Source: Campylobacter sp.
GTDB lineage: Bacteria; Campylobacterota; Campylobacteria; Campylobacterales; Campylobacteraceae
NCBI RefSeq assembly: GCF_020024835.1
Contig: NZ_JAHHTD010000002.1
Span: forward strand, 12,465-76,464
DNA length: 64,000 bases
Direction of reading: 5' to 3'
The notes under the pieces: model-generated
The model's database searches: none
Told to the model about the DNA's origin: nothing
What the model saw: the letters and a program-made list of their open reading frames with translations, nothing else
Position numbers and translations under genes: made by a program
Part shown: positions 14,385 through 24,364 of the stretch, one piece after another
How positions within the stretch are numbered: the stretch's first letter is position 1
Layout: each line of letters opens with the position of its first letter

Positions 14385-17317
14385 AATTTTACACTCCTAA
14401 GATGAGTAAGCACTGCATCTAATATATCATCATCATCTTTACTTTTTGCCTTAATAATCTCTTTATTTTCATCATCTTTTACAAAACAAATATTTTGTTC
14501 AAAATTGCTAATTAGCTTATAGTCATTGCTAGCTAAAATTTTTATCGTGATTAAATCTAAAAATTGCTTTGTGTAAAGATCTAATTTTCCAAAACGATCA
14601 ATCATTTCACTTTCTATTTCTAATATTTCACTCACGCTCACACATTTACTAAGCCTTCTATAAAGCTCTAATCTCAAACGATCTTCATTAATATATTCAC
14701 TATTAATAAAAGCATTTACATTTAATTTTAATTCAATCTTTTTTTCTTTGATTGTTTCATTCTTGCTTAATTTGTTAATTTCATCTTCAAGCATCTTAAG
14801 ATACAAGCTATAACCAATTTGTTCTATATGCCCACTTTGATCAACACCCAACAAATTTCCACCACCACGAATTTCTAAATCATGATAAGCAAGAACAGAG
14901 CCTGAACCTAAATAAGAATTGCTTTCTAAACTAGTTAATCTTTTTAAAGAATCTTTAGTAATTTTTTCCTTATCTTCAATTAAAAAATAACAATATCCTT
15001 GTATAGCGCTTCGTCCGACTCTACCTCTTAATTGATGTAAATCAGCCATACCAAACCGATCTGAATTTTCAACTATAATAGTATTTGCATTTGGAAGATC
15101 TATGCCACTTTCAACTATAGAAGTGCATAATAATAAATCATATTCTTTATTTTCAAATTTAAGCATCTCTTCTTCAGTTGTTTTAGCATCGATTTTAGAG
15201 TGTAATATTAAAATTTTTAAATATGGAAATAATTCTAAAAGATATTCTTTACTCTCATTAATACTTGCAATATGATTATGAATATAAAATATTTGACCTG
15301 CTCGTCTTAATTCTCTTGAAATAGCTTCTTTAATCAAAGCATTACTACTTTCTCTAACAAAAGTTCTTACATCTAAACGATCCTCTGGTGGAGTTTGCAA
15401 AATACTATAAGATTTTAAAGAACTTAATGCTTGATTTAAACTTCTTGGTATAGGTGTTGCAGACATTGAAAGAATATGTGAATTTTTACTAAGCTCTTTT
15501 AATTTTTCTTTTTGCTTAACACCAAATTTATGTTCTTCATCAATTACAACTAAACCTAAATTTTCGCACTCTATATTTAAAAGAGAATGGGTCCCAACCA
15601 CCACGCAAGGTTTTTTTTCTTTTAAAAATTCTAAAATTTGTTTTTTTTCTTTCGAACTAGTAAAACGATCAAGTTTTAAAACACTTATATTAAACCTAGT
15701 AAATCTTTGTTTTAATGTCTTAAAATGCTGAGAAGAAAGCAAAGTCGTAGGAACAAAAAATAAAGCAGTATAGCCACTTTTTATGCAAGAGAATATGGCA
15801 TTCATAGCAACTTCTGTTTTACCAAATCCAACATCACCGCTTAATAATCTATCCATAACCTTAAAACTTTGTAAATCTTGAGAAATTTCTTTACAAACTT
15901 GCTCTTGATCTTTAGTATAAATAAATCCAGCGCTATTTACAAATTCATCTTGTAATTCATCTGCAATACATATTTTTTTAGCTTTAATTAACGATCTAGT
16001 AGCAGCCAATGAAACTATATTAGAAGCGATAATGAAAAGTTTTTCTTTGAGTTTTTCTTTGAGTTTTAAAAATGTTCCTTTGCCAAGCTTATCAAGCAAA
16101 GGTATGCTACCGCTAGCACCAATATATTTATCTATCATATATAAGTTTTCAACAGGCAAAAGCAATTTGTCATTATTTAAATAACCAAGTGCTACAAATT
16201 CTTTTTTTGCTCCAGCAATAACAATAATTTCAAGTCCTAAAAATTTAGCTATTCCATAATCTTCATGAACGATATAATCACCTATTCTAAGCTCATCTAT
16301 AACCAAATTTACTTTTCTAATTCTTTTATTTTTCTGTTTTTTATTTAAAGAAATAATTAATTTTTCTTTAGTGATTAAATTTAATCTTATATCGCATAAT
16401 TTTAAAGTAATATTTTGAGAATATTCTACATTTAAAGCTTTAAATAAAACCTCATTCTTAGCTAAAATTAAAATATTTTTATCTTTATGAAAAGAAAAAA
16501 AATCTTGATTATAAGTACTTAATAAATCTTTACAATGCTTAGCTTGCGGTAAAATATATTGATTAATTTTACTGACACTTTCTTCAAAATCTTCATTATC
16601 AAATTTTTTAGTACTTATAAAATTTAAATTTAAATAATCATAAAAATCATCGATACACCAAAAACCCAAAGAATTAATATCATTAACAATACTTTGACTT
16701 TGAAAATTTTTAATTTTTTCCTGCAATTTTTCATATTGATCTTTATTTAAATTACTTAAAAATGGACATATTTCTATGCTAGAAAGTTCTTGAGGTATAG
16801 ATTTTTGAGAGTTTATATCAAAATATCTTATACTTTCTATTTCATCTGAAAAAAGCAAAATTCTAAATGGTTGTTCTTCATTGATAGCAAAAATATCAAT
16901 TATTTCTCCACGAATAGAAATTTCCCCTTTATCTTGAATAATATCTACAAATTCATACCCACTATATAAAATTTCTTCTTTAAATTTTTCCAATCTAATT
17001 AAAGAATTTTTCTTTAATATTATATTTTGTAAGTTATTTTTTCCTGGTAGTTTCTGTAAAATGGTTCTAATAGGTGAAATTAAAATCTTTTTTTGTGTTT
17101 GTTTGTGATAAGCACTTAAAACCTTACAAATCTCAAATAATTCTTTTGAAAAAGAACGTAAATCACTTCCAAAATATGCTCTAAAATCTGGTAAAACATA
17201 AGTTTTAAATTCTAAATACAAACAAACTTGAGCTAAATCATCAGCTTCTTTATCATCTTCGCAAATGATTAACTCAATTTGTGTATCTTGTAAATATTCA
17301 TACAATCTAGCTTGCAT
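14381..17317 (-). CDS. mfd: Transcription-repair coupling factor Mfd
   Basis: A 978-residue translocase that removes RNA polymerase stalled at DNA lesions and recruits UvrA. The order is UvrB-homology region (N-terminal third), the RNA polymerase-interacting domain around the sequence RIGDYIVHEDYGIAKFLGLE, then the RecG-like helicase core with Walker A GDVGFGKTE, DEEH box VVIDEEHKFG, SATPIPRS motif and HQLRGRVGRS motif VI, then the C-terminal TRCF domain. It is somewhat shorter than E. coli Mfd (1148), as usual in Campylobacter. It overlaps bactofilin upstream by 11 bp and the glycosylase downstream by 4 bp. Confidence 0.97.
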   Translation of the reverse strand: MQARLYEYLQDTQIELIICEDDKEADDLAQVCLYLEFKTYVLPDFRAYFGSDLRSFSKELFEICKVLSAYHKQTQKKILISPIRTILQKLPGKNNLQNIILKKNSLIRLEKFKEEILYSGYEFVDIIQDKGEISIRGEIIDIFAINEEQPFRILLFSDEIESIRYFDINSQKSIPQELSSIEICPFLSNLNKDQYEKLQEKIKNFQSQSIVNDINSLGFWCIDDFYDYLNLNFISTKKFDNEDFEESVSKINQYILPQAKHCKDLLSTYNQDFFSFHKDKNILILAKNEVLFKALNVEYSQNITLKLCDIRLNLITKEKLIISLNKKQKNKRIRKVNLVIDELRIGDYIVHEDYGIAKFLGLEIIVIAGAKKEFVALGYLNNDKLLLPVENLYMIDKYIGASGSIPLLDKLGKGTFLKLKEKLKEKLFIIASNIVSLAATRSLIKAKKICIADELQDEFVNSAGFIYTKDQEQVCKEISQDLQSFKVMDRLLSGDVGFGKTEVAMNAIFSCIKSGYTALFFVPTTLLSSQHFKTLKQRFTRFNISVLKLDRFTSSKEKKQILEFLKEKKPCVVVGTHSLLNIECENLGLVVIDEEHKFGVKQKEKLKELSKNSHILSMSATPIPRSLNQALSSLKSYSILQTPPEDRLDVRTFVRESSNALIKEAISRELRRAGQIFYIHNHIASINESKEYLLELFPYLKILILHSKIDAKTTEEEMLKFENKEYDLLLCTSIVESGIDLPNANTIIVENSDRFGMADLHQLRGRVGRSAIQGYCYFLIEDKEKITKDSLKRLTSLESNSYLGSGSVLAYHDLEIRGGGNLLGVDQSGHIEQIGYSLYLKMLEDEINKLSKNETIKEKKIELKLNVNAFINSEYINEDRLRLELYRRLSKCVSVSEILEIESEMIDRFGKLDLYTKQFLDLITIKILASNDYKLISNFEQNICFVKDDENKEIIKAKSKDDDDILDAVLTHLRSVKL

Positions 17318-17711
17318 CTTGATTTTTTTCTTCTACACCACTAAATACAGCCGCTTCCTCATCTTTTTCTACAATTTTACTACTTCCATTGAATTTACCA
17401 CCATTTTCTATACTAAGTTGCTTAACGATGATATTTCCATTTAAAATACCTCCGGATAAAATCTCAAGAGAATCAACATTCATTTCTCCTTCAAAAATAC
17501 CATTAATTACTATTTTATTAGCTTTAACCTGACCTTTTAAAACACCACTTTTACCTATTACTATTACACTTGAAGAAGTTACTTCTCCAATGATTTCTCC
17601 ATCTAAATGAAGCATAGAATTAAAATAAAAATTACCCTCTATTTTTGCACCGCTTGAAATGACTGTAGTTTCGGATACTGAAGCAATAGAGCCTTTATTA
17701 AAGATTGCCAT
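17307..17711 (-). CDS. Bactofilin (polymer-forming cytoskeletal protein)
   Basis: A 134-residue bactofilin: a right-handed beta-helix of short repeats such as LHLDGEIIGEV, VIVIGKSGVLKGQV, IVINGIFEGEM and GGILNGNIIVKQL, with flexible ends. These proteins form nonpolar filaments that place peptidoglycan enzymes. The ATG at 17711 has AAGGAGAG four bases upstream and lies 73 bases inside the M23 peptidase gene in another frame. In Helicobacter the same pairing (csd1-ccmA) sets helical shape, and the Campylobacter bactofilin and its M23 partner have, as I recall, been linked to helical morphology. The C-terminal codons overlap mfd. Confidence 0.93.
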   Translation of the reverse strand: MAIFNKGSIASVSETTVISSGAKIEGNFYFNSMLHLDGEIIGEVTSSSVIVIGKSGVLKGQVKANKIVINGIFEGEMNVDSLEILSGGILNGNIIVKQLSIENGGKFNGSSKIVEKDEEAAVFSGVEEKNQDAS

Positions 17712-18547
17712 GGAACTCTCCTTTCTTGATCAAAAATTTGTTCATAGTTTTTATGATTTAAATTTATAAAAATTGTAGGATCTAAAAGTTTATTGATAAA
17801 TCGAACTTCATAATGCAAATGCGGACCAGTAGAAAGTCCTGTGCTGCCTGTATAACCTAACAATTGACCCTTTCTTACAAATTCTCCTGCTTTTACGACA
17901 TCTTGACGAGTCATATGAGCATATACCGTTTTAAACCCAAAATTATGGATTAAAATCACAGAATAACCATACCCGTTATTGCTATATGCAGCATATTCTA
18001 CAACTCCATTTGCAGGGGCATAAATAGGAGTTTTCAAAGGTGCTCTTAAATCAATACCTGGATGGAATTCTTTTTTGTTTAATATAGGATGATGACGCCA
18101 ACCAAAATCCCCTGTAACGCCATTATCTGGTATTACATGACCATTTGGAATTTGAGTTAAAAATAAATATGCTTGGTCATTGGTTAATTTTACCTTTTCT
18201 AATCTTTCGGGTATATCTAAACTTTCATCTTGCTTTAAACCAAGATTTTCTTCAATATCGGCAAGTTGAGTTTGAAGCTCATCATATAAAGCGGCTTTTT
18301 CCTCTAAATTTTTTTGCATACTTTCATTTTGAGAAAAAAGTTTAGTATTTTTTGCACTCAAACTTTCTTGATCTTTTAAAAGTTCTGATCTTTTAGTTGC
18401 TAAATAATTAATATATAAAGCGCCTAAAACTATCACTACGAAAACAAAAGATGTAAAATAAATAATTACTTTCTTAATAATTTGACTCAACAAAAAATGT
18501 CTAGAACCATTGACATCTGTTATAGTAAGTGTAAATTTATCTTTCAC
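17639..18547 (-). CDS. pgp3: M23 peptidoglycan endopeptidase (Pgp3/Csd-type)
   Basis: A 302-residue cell-wall hydrolase with one N-terminal membrane anchor (about 24-48), a coiled coil (about 50-100) and a LytM/M23 domain (about 140-270). Zinc ligands are visible in HPGIDLRAP (HX3D) and in GPHLHYEVRF (HXH). The family cuts D-Ala-mDAP cross-links. The gene lies directly before bactofilin, with its last 24 codons overlapping the bactofilin start in another frame, and this link supports a joint role in cell curvature. The symbol follows the C. jejuni homologue I remember. It overlaps folC by 11 bases. Confidence 0.9.
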   Translation of the reverse strand: MKDKFTLTITDVNGSRHFLLSQIIKKVIIYFTSFVFVVIVLGALYINYLATKRSELLKDQESLSAKNTKLFSQNESMQKNLEEKAALYDELQTQLADIEENLGLKQDESLDIPERLEKVKLTNDQAYLFLTQIPNGHVIPDNGVTGDFGWRHHPILNKKEFHPGIDLRAPLKTPIYAPANGVVEYAAYSNNGYGYSVILIHNFGFKTVYAHMTRQDVVKAGEFVRKGQLLGYTGSTGLSTGPHLHYEVRFINKLLDPTIFINLNHKNYEQIFDQERRVPWQSLIKALLLQYPKLQSFQAVQK

Positions 18548-19706
18548 AATATCCTCTTAAAAATTTTTCAACTAAAACAAAAGAACCAAAAACTAAATAT
18601 AAATTCTCATTTTTTATAGATTCAAATGTCTTGTATTTAATGTTTAATTCCTCTAAACATTTTATCAACTCTTCGCCAGCTAAAACCCTATCTTCGCACT
18701 GATAATCATAAATTTCAATTATTTTAATAATAGGCTTTAATATCCTTAAAATACTACGAAAATCTTTATCTAAAAAACAATTATAAACTAAATGAACTTT
18801 TTTTTCCTTGAAAATTGAAATTAAAGCTGATGCTGCCATCTCATTATGACCAACATCAACAAAAAGATTATAAGAAATTTGCTCACATCTAGCCCTTAAA
18901 TCAAGTTTTGAAAGCTTCTTAATATTTTCAACTAAATCACTCTTATTTTTATTTAAAATCAACATAAAACTTTCTAATGCAAGCAAAAGATTATCTTTTA
19001 AAAATGTGGCTAAAGAATATTTTTCAATGTATTGTTTAGCTAAAAATTCAATCTTTTTATCTTCGTGAAATGAAGATATCCAAAGTGTAGATTTTTTTAA
19101 AAGTGCAATATGCTTGGCTAAATTTAAAATTTCTTTATTTTGATTGCTAGAAATAATCGCTTTAATTTTCATAGTTTTTAATTTAGTTCTTGCAATACTA
19201 TTAAGAGTGCTTCCTAATATATCTTGATGATCAAAACCAATTCTAGTAAAAACACTAAATTCTTTCTCAAAAACACTTGTAGCATCATACTCTCCGCCAA
19301 CACCAGCTTCAAATATTACATAATCACATCTTTCAAAAGCTATCAACGCTAAAAAAGTAGCATATTCAAAATAACTAAGTCTCATTAAGTCTTTAGTTAA
19401 TATTTGTTCTAATTTTTGATGTGCCTTTTCCAATGTTTCATCGTCTAAAATATTACCATTTAACCAAAATCTTTCATTAAAAGAAAAAATATGAGGACTA
19501 GTATAATGACCTACGTTAAAACCTTCTTGCTGCAAAAGCATAGCCAAAAATCTCCCTGTGCTACCTTTGCCATTAGTCCCTACAATCTGAATATTTTTTG
19601 TTTTTGCAAAATGATCTTTATATTTTTCATATATAGAAAACATAAAAAATCTATTAATTTTTTTATAAAACATAGTTTTTTTTGTAATAAAATCTTTAAA
19701 TTTCAT
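18537..19706 (-). CDS. folC: Folylpolyglutamate synthase / dihydrofolate synthase
   Basis: A 389-residue Mur-ligase-fold enzyme that adds glutamate to dihydropteroate and to folates. The P-loop is VGTNGKGSTGRFL near residue 42, followed by GHYTSPHIFSFNERF and by FEAGVGGEYDATSVF, which is the FolC hallmark. The C-terminal domain contains LRARCEQI and VDVGHNEMAA. Its ATG overlaps the stop of the preceding GGDEF-like gene as ATGA. Confidence 0.94.
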   Translation of the reverse strand: MKFKDFITKKTMFYKKINRFFMFSIYEKYKDHFAKTKNIQIVGTNGKGSTGRFLAMLLQQEGFNVGHYTSPHIFSFNERFWLNGNILDDETLEKAHQKLEQILTKDLMRLSYFEYATFLALIAFERCDYVIFEAGVGGEYDATSVFEKEFSVFTRIGFDHQDILGSTLNSIARTKLKTMKIKAIISSNQNKEILNLAKHIALLKKSTLWISSFHEDKKIEFLAKQYIEKYSLATFLKDNLLLALESFMLILNKNKSDLVENIKKLSKLDLRARCEQISYNLFVDVGHNEMAASALISIFKEKKVHLVYNCFLDKDFRSILRILKPIIKIIEIYDYQCEDRVLAGEELIKCLEELNIKYKTFESIKNENLYLVFGSFVLVEKFLRGYCER

Positions 19707-21076
19707 TTTACACTTTTATCTATAAGATCTTTTAAAATATCACCATCTGCAAAACTGCTTTTTTCTATGTATGATGTTAATAATTTTATTTTTACAACTC
19801 TATCTTTATAAATAAACTTATAATCTTCAATAAGTTTTAATACTCTTTCTGTGAAAATTTGACCATATTCTAAATTTTTTCCTGGTAAAATAACAAGATA
19901 AGAGCTCTCATCTAAAATCCAAATTTCTTCAGTATTTTTACAAGAATCTTTTAAAATTTTCTTAAATTTTTCTTCAATAGTTTTATAACTATCGACTCCA
20001 TATGTATTAATTATGTGTTCTATATCATTTATTTTGAAAAAACATAAAGTATAATTCACAGCATAAAGATAATAATTTTCATCAAGCTTTTTAAGCTCTT
20101 GAGCTAAATTCCATTGCTCTCTTTGCTCATCATCACTAGTGGCATGAATTTGTGTTTTAATTTGTGCAATTTGTTCATTTGCATATAATAATTTGTCTTT
20201 TAAAATATCAAAATTAACTTGCACATTACCATTTTTGTCTTTAGTTAAAGTATCAATAAATTTTACATCTTCTTGACTATGATTATAAAGCTTAGACACC
20301 ATCTCATTTAAGCTTTCTAAATGCTTATGAAAAAAGGAAAGATTTTTTTGTATATAATATCTATCTATAGCTTCTTTCTTTTGCATCATCAAACAAAAAT
20401 CACGAGCAAATTCTTTTCTTGCTATTAGTCTTGGATTTTCTCTTAATTGTTCCTTAAATTGCTCTATCTCCTTACTCTCTCCAAATAAGGGATCTAAACT
20501 ACAAAGCAATAATTCTGCTTGTTTTTCATAAGAACGCTCTTTTAACATAAAAATAAGTTTTTCTATTAAAAAATAAAAATCAGAAAAATTTCTTATATTT
20601 AATTCTTCTAATTTCTTTAATAATTCTTCATCTTCATAACTTTTCTCAAGCTCTTTCCATTTTGATCTTAAAAGATAAATCGTTTCAATGTCCATTGCTT
20701 GAGATAACCTACACAATGAAGCTTGAGCTAATTCTTTAATCTTTTTGTCTTTACTTATACTAAGTTGATAAATAATTAATTCTAATAAAGCATAAACATC
20801 TTCATATTTTTTACTAGTTTGTCTATTAAGTCTTGAAACCAAAAAAGCTAAAAATTCATCAATAGTATAAATTTTTTTTCTTTTTAATTCTTGTTTGTAT
20901 ATATCATCTAATAAATTAATGTATTTTTCAATTCTAGCCTTATTGAAGCTTGCAATACCTGCCTTTTGCGCACACTCTTCAAAAATTTCACTATAATTTT
21001 CCGGAGTTGGATGAAGTTTTCTTTCTTTTAATTTTATTAGGGTTTCTTTTGCAATTTCATTAATATGACTTGCCAT
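19703..21076 (-). CDS. Degenerate GGDEF-domain protein of unknown role
   Basis: A 457-residue cytoplasmic protein, mostly helical. The N-terminus has KLHPTPENYSEIFEEC, a segment often found at the front of certain diguanylate cyclases. From residue 335 the fold pattern of a GGDEF domain can be aligned without gaps: FKINDIEHIINTYGVDSY replaces the usual LDIDHFKXINDXYGHXXGD, and DESSYLVILPG (389-399) replaces GGDEFXILLP. Both metal aspartates (now Lys and Asn) and the GGDEF loop are lost, so cyclase activity is very unlikely; binding of nucleotide or protein is possible. It lies between lptE and folC, in overlapping frames. The homology is read by eye. Confidence 0.6.
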   Translation of the reverse strand: MASHINEIAKETLIKLKERKLHPTPENYSEIFEECAQKAGIASFNKARIEKYINLLDDIYKQELKRKKIYTIDEFLAFLVSRLNRQTSKKYEDVYALLELIIYQLSISKDKKIKELAQASLCRLSQAMDIETIYLLRSKWKELEKSYEDEELLKKLEELNIRNFSDFYFLIEKLIFMLKERSYEKQAELLLCSLDPLFGESKEIEQFKEQLRENPRLIARKEFARDFCLMMQKKEAIDRYYIQKNLSFFHKHLESLNEMVSKLYNHSQEDVKFIDTLTKDKNGNVQVNFDILKDKLLYANEQIAQIKTQIHATSDDEQREQWNLAQELKKLDENYYLYAVNYTLCFFKINDIEHIINTYGVDSYKTIEEKFKKILKDSCKNTEEIWILDESSYLVILPGKNLEYGQIFTERVLKLIEDYKFIYKDRVVKIKLLTSYIEKSSFADGDILKDLIDKSVK

Positions 21077-21573
21077 TATTTATAACCTCTAATAGCAACA
21101 ATAGAAATAAATTCATCAAATGCTTGACTTGAAGCATTTTTAATCGCCTCAAATCTTGCTTGATCACTTATAATCGAATTAGGATTAATATCAAAATAAT
21201 AACTACCCTTAGTATTGATAATTTCTTCTTTTCCATTTTGATAACGCAATTTAAATTCCAAAAATAATTCTGCTTTATAATTAACAACATAACCATTTTT
21301 ATCATAAATCATTGGCGTATATTTTAAATCTTTCATTGTAACAATAATAATACTATCAGCACTATTTTCATTAGTGATACTTCTACCAAGTTTATTTAAC
21401 ATAGCTTCTCTTAAAACATCTGTGATAAATACACTATTTTGAGGATCTTGTTTGCTAATATTAATCTTTAAAAAAACATTTTCCCCCAGCACTACTCCAG
21501 CCATATGTGATGATGGTATATATCCACAAGAAACTAAAAAAAAAGCTAAAAATGTAAAAATTAGTTTTTTCAT
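21076..21573 (-). CDS. lptE: LptE-like LPS-assembly lipoprotein
   Basis: A 165-residue lipoprotein. The signal peptide ends in the lipobox FLVSC with Cys16 as the lipidated residue. The rest has the alpha/beta pattern of LptE (LPS assembly protein that plugs LptD in the outer membrane): FITDVLREAMLNKLGRSI, DSIIIVTMKDLKYTPMIYD and EAIKNASSQAFDEFIS. The order leuS-lptE is the same as in E. coli, which supports the call although sequence similarity in this family is weak. It overlaps leuS by 4 bases and shares TAATG with the next gene. Confidence 0.8.
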   Translation of the reverse strand: MKKLIFTFLAFFLVSCGYIPSSHMAGVVLGENVFLKINISKQDPQNSVFITDVLREAMLNKLGRSITNENSADSIIIVTMKDLKYTPMIYDKNGYVVNYKAELFLEFKLRYQNGKEEIINTKGSYYFDINPNSIISDQARFEAIKNASSQAFDEFISIVAIRGYK

Positions 21574-23999
21574 TTAACAACCAAATTTACAAGTTTTTTA
21601 TCAATATAAATCTCTTTAATCAACTCTTTATCAGCAATCCACTTTGCTACATTTTTCTTAGCTAATATTAAAATTTCATCTTTACTCATATTGGATAAAA
21701 TTTCTATCTCGCCACGCTTTTTACCATTTACACTAATTACAATCGTAAAATTATCTTTGAGAAAAACCTCTTCTTTAATCTCTAAAACTTTAAAATTTTC
21801 ACATTTAAATAAATATTCGCTTAATTCAAAGCAAATATGAGGAATCACGGGTTCTAAAATATTCAAAATAATATAAAACGCTTCTTTTAAAATTTTTTCA
21901 TTATATATAGCATTTAAAGCATTTAAAGCTTCCATACATGAAGCAATCAAAGTATTAAAAGCAAAATTTTCTTCATAAACCTCAAAAGACTTTTTTAAAG
22001 CCTCATAAACTTTTAATCTCGCATATTTTTCATCTTTATTTAAATCATTATGATTAATTTGCTCTAAGTAACCAGGTTGCAATTTTATTGCTTTTTCATA
22101 TAGTCTATTAATAAATTTAAAAGCTCCCTCTAACGCATTATCATTCCATTCTAACTCTTTAGCAGGAGGTGCTGCAAAAAGTATAAACAATCTTGCACTA
22201 TCAGCTCCATATTTTTCTATAATATAATCAGGATCAACAACATTACCCTTAGACTTACTCATCTTAAAGCCATCTTTAGTAACCATACCTTGAGTTAAAA
22301 GTCTCTCAAAAGGCTCATTATCCCTTAAATATCCTAGATCTCTTAATGCTTTTTGAAAAAATCTAGCATACAACAAATGCAATATCGCGTGCTCAATACC
22401 TCCAATATACTCATCTACATTCATCCAATAATCAACACTTTTTCTATCAATAGCCTGATTTTCCCATGTGCGATTATCACTTGCAAAACGTGCAAAATAC
22501 CAAGAGCTTTCAAAAAAAGTATCTAAAGTATCAGTCTCTTTTTGAGCTAACTTACCGCATTTTGGACAAATACATTCTTTCCATTTTTCGTGTTTATCTA
22601 AAGGATTACCCTCGCCATTAATAATTACATCTTCTGGTAAATTTATAGGCAAATTCTCAATTTTTTGAGGCACTAAACCACAATTATGACATTTAATCAT
22701 AGGTATAGGAGCACCCCAATACCTTTGCCTTGAAACGCCCCAATCTCGAATTTTAAAATTAGTTATTTTTTTACCAATACCTAATTCTTTAATTTTTAAA
22801 CTAATTTTTTCTCGTGCCTCATCGCATTCTAAATTATTAAACTCATCACTATTTATTAATTTACCTTCCTTAGCAGAATAAAACTCTTGATATTTATTAT
22901 CTTTTGCAATTACTTGTTTTACAGCAAGATTATATTTCTTTGCAAATTCATAATCTCTTTCATCATGAGCTGGAACGCCCATAATAGCTCCACTACCATA
23001 ATTTCCCAATACAAAATTTGCAACCCACAATGGAATTTTTTCCTTATTTAAAGGATGTATAGCATAAAGATCTAAAAAATAGCCCTCTTTTTCAGACGCT
23101 TGCCTTTGACGCGGACTTTGATTTTGTATATTTTGAATTTTTTCCACTAGATCTTGCTTTAAAACCCCTTTAGAAATTAACTCATTTACAATTTGATGAT
23201 CAGGAGCTAAAGCAATATAAGAAACTCCATATATCGTCTCTGCTCTTGTAGTAAAAACATTAACCTTTTCAACTTCTATTTTATTATTTTTATCTAAAAT
23301 AAAATCAAAACCAAGCCCTACACTTTTTCCTATCCAATTTTCTTGCATTGTTAAAACTTGATTAGGCCATTTGCCCTCTAATCTTTTTAAATCTTGCAAT
23401 AATTCTTCAGCATATTCAGTAATTTTAATATAATATCCAGGCATTTTTTTTCTAATAACATCATAACCACAACGCCAGCATTTACCATCTTCTACTTGTT
23501 CATTTGCCAAAACCGTTTTATCATTATCACACCAATTAACCTCAGCTTCTTTTGTATAAATAAGACCTCTTTCATACATTTTAATAAAAATTTCTTGTTC
23601 AAATTTTGTATATAAAGGATCTGAAGTTGCAAACATCTGTTTTTTTGAAAATGAAAAACCTAAAGAGAACAATTCATTTTTCATATAATCAATATTTTCA
23701 TAAGTCCATTTTTTAGGATGAACACCATGTTTTATAGCAGCATTTTCAGCGGGCATACCAAAGCTATCAAAACCTATTGGATGTAAGACGTTAAAGCCCT
23801 TTTTTCTATAATATCTTGCAATCGCATCACCTATAGAATAATTTCTAACATGTCCCATATGAATTCTACCACTAGGATAAGGAAACATTGATAAAACATA
23901 TTTTTTTGGTAAAGAATAATCATCTTTAGGCTCAAAATAATTATCCTTTTGCCATTTATCTTGCCACTTTTTTTCTATTTGCGATGCTTCATACGCCAT
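21570..23999 (-). CDS. leuS: Leucyl-tRNA synthetase
   Basis: An 809-residue class I synthetase. HIGH motif is HMGH at 47-50 in YPSGRIHMGHVRNY, and KMSKS is in GFKMSKSKGNVVDPD in the last third. The CP1 editing domain is present (TRAETIYGVSYIALAPDH), as are zinc-type cysteines CWRCGYD and CPKCGKL. The length is slightly below that of E. coli (860). It lies 17 bp after the DUF6394 gene in the sec-to-mfd run. Confidence 0.98.
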   Translation of the reverse strand: MAYEASQIEKKWQDKWQKDNYFEPKDDYSLPKKYVLSMFPYPSGRIHMGHVRNYSIGDAIARYYRKKGFNVLHPIGFDSFGMPAENAAIKHGVHPKKWTYENIDYMKNELFSLGFSFSKKQMFATSDPLYTKFEQEIFIKMYERGLIYTKEAEVNWCDNDKTVLANEQVEDGKCWRCGYDVIRKKMPGYYIKITEYAEELLQDLKRLEGKWPNQVLTMQENWIGKSVGLGFDFILDKNNKIEVEKVNVFTTRAETIYGVSYIALAPDHQIVNELISKGVLKQDLVEKIQNIQNQSPRQRQASEKEGYFLDLYAIHPLNKEKIPLWVANFVLGNYGSGAIMGVPAHDERDYEFAKKYNLAVKQVIAKDNKYQEFYSAKEGKLINSDEFNNLECDEAREKISLKIKELGIGKKITNFKIRDWGVSRQRYWGAPIPMIKCHNCGLVPQKIENLPINLPEDVIINGEGNPLDKHEKWKECICPKCGKLAQKETDTLDTFFESSWYFARFASDNRTWENQAIDRKSVDYWMNVDEYIGGIEHAILHLLYARFFQKALRDLGYLRDNEPFERLLTQGMVTKDGFKMSKSKGNVVDPDYIIEKYGADSARLFILFAAPPAKELEWNDNALEGAFKFINRLYEKAIKLQPGYLEQINHNDLNKDEKYARLKVYEALKKSFEVYEENFAFNTLIASCMEALNALNAIYNEKILKEAFYIILNILEPVIPHICFELSEYLFKCENFKVLEIKEEVFLKDNFTIVISVNGKKRGEIEILSNMSKDEILILAKKNVAKWIADKELIKEIYIDKKLVNLVVK

Positions 24000-24016
24000 T
24001 TGCTTACTCCTGATTA

Positions 24017-24361
24017 TTAATTATCATCTTCTGTATTTTTTACCGAATCAACTATTACTAAAATCATTGAAAATACATTAGCTATCAATGCACCTATTGC
24101 TAAAGTATAAACCATCACATTGGCACTTGGATTAATCTGCATTAACGCAAATGCAGGTATTAAATGCAAATCTGCGACTAAAGAACTAGCGAACAATTCT
24201 GCTGCTAAAAAGTTTCTAACACCAATTTTTAATAATGTAGAAATTAAATTTACACAAGCTGCTACAAATAAAGCCACTTCATTTTGCTCGTATAAAAAAC
24301 CTGCTATAGTGGTTAAGCTCATAAGAGCAAAAAAGATATATACAACTTTACCCCAATTCAT
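24017..24361 (-). CDS. Small four-helix membrane protein (DUF6394-like)
   Basis: A 114-residue, very hydrophobic protein with about four membrane segments (roughly 5-24, 29-48, 56-75 and 83-105) and an acidic tail KNTEDDN. It looks like the Campylobacter family annotated DUF6394; no function is known to me. It is placed 3 bp after secF and 17 bp before leuS. The position after secD-secF suggests, but does not show, a role near the Sec translocon. Confidence 0.75.
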   Translation of the reverse strand: MNWGKVVYIFFALMSLTTIAGFLYEQNEVALFVAACVNLISTLLKIGVRNFLAAELFASSLVADLHLIPAFALMQINPSANVMVYTLAIGALIANVFSMILVIVDSVKNTEDDN

Positions 24362-24364
24362 TTT

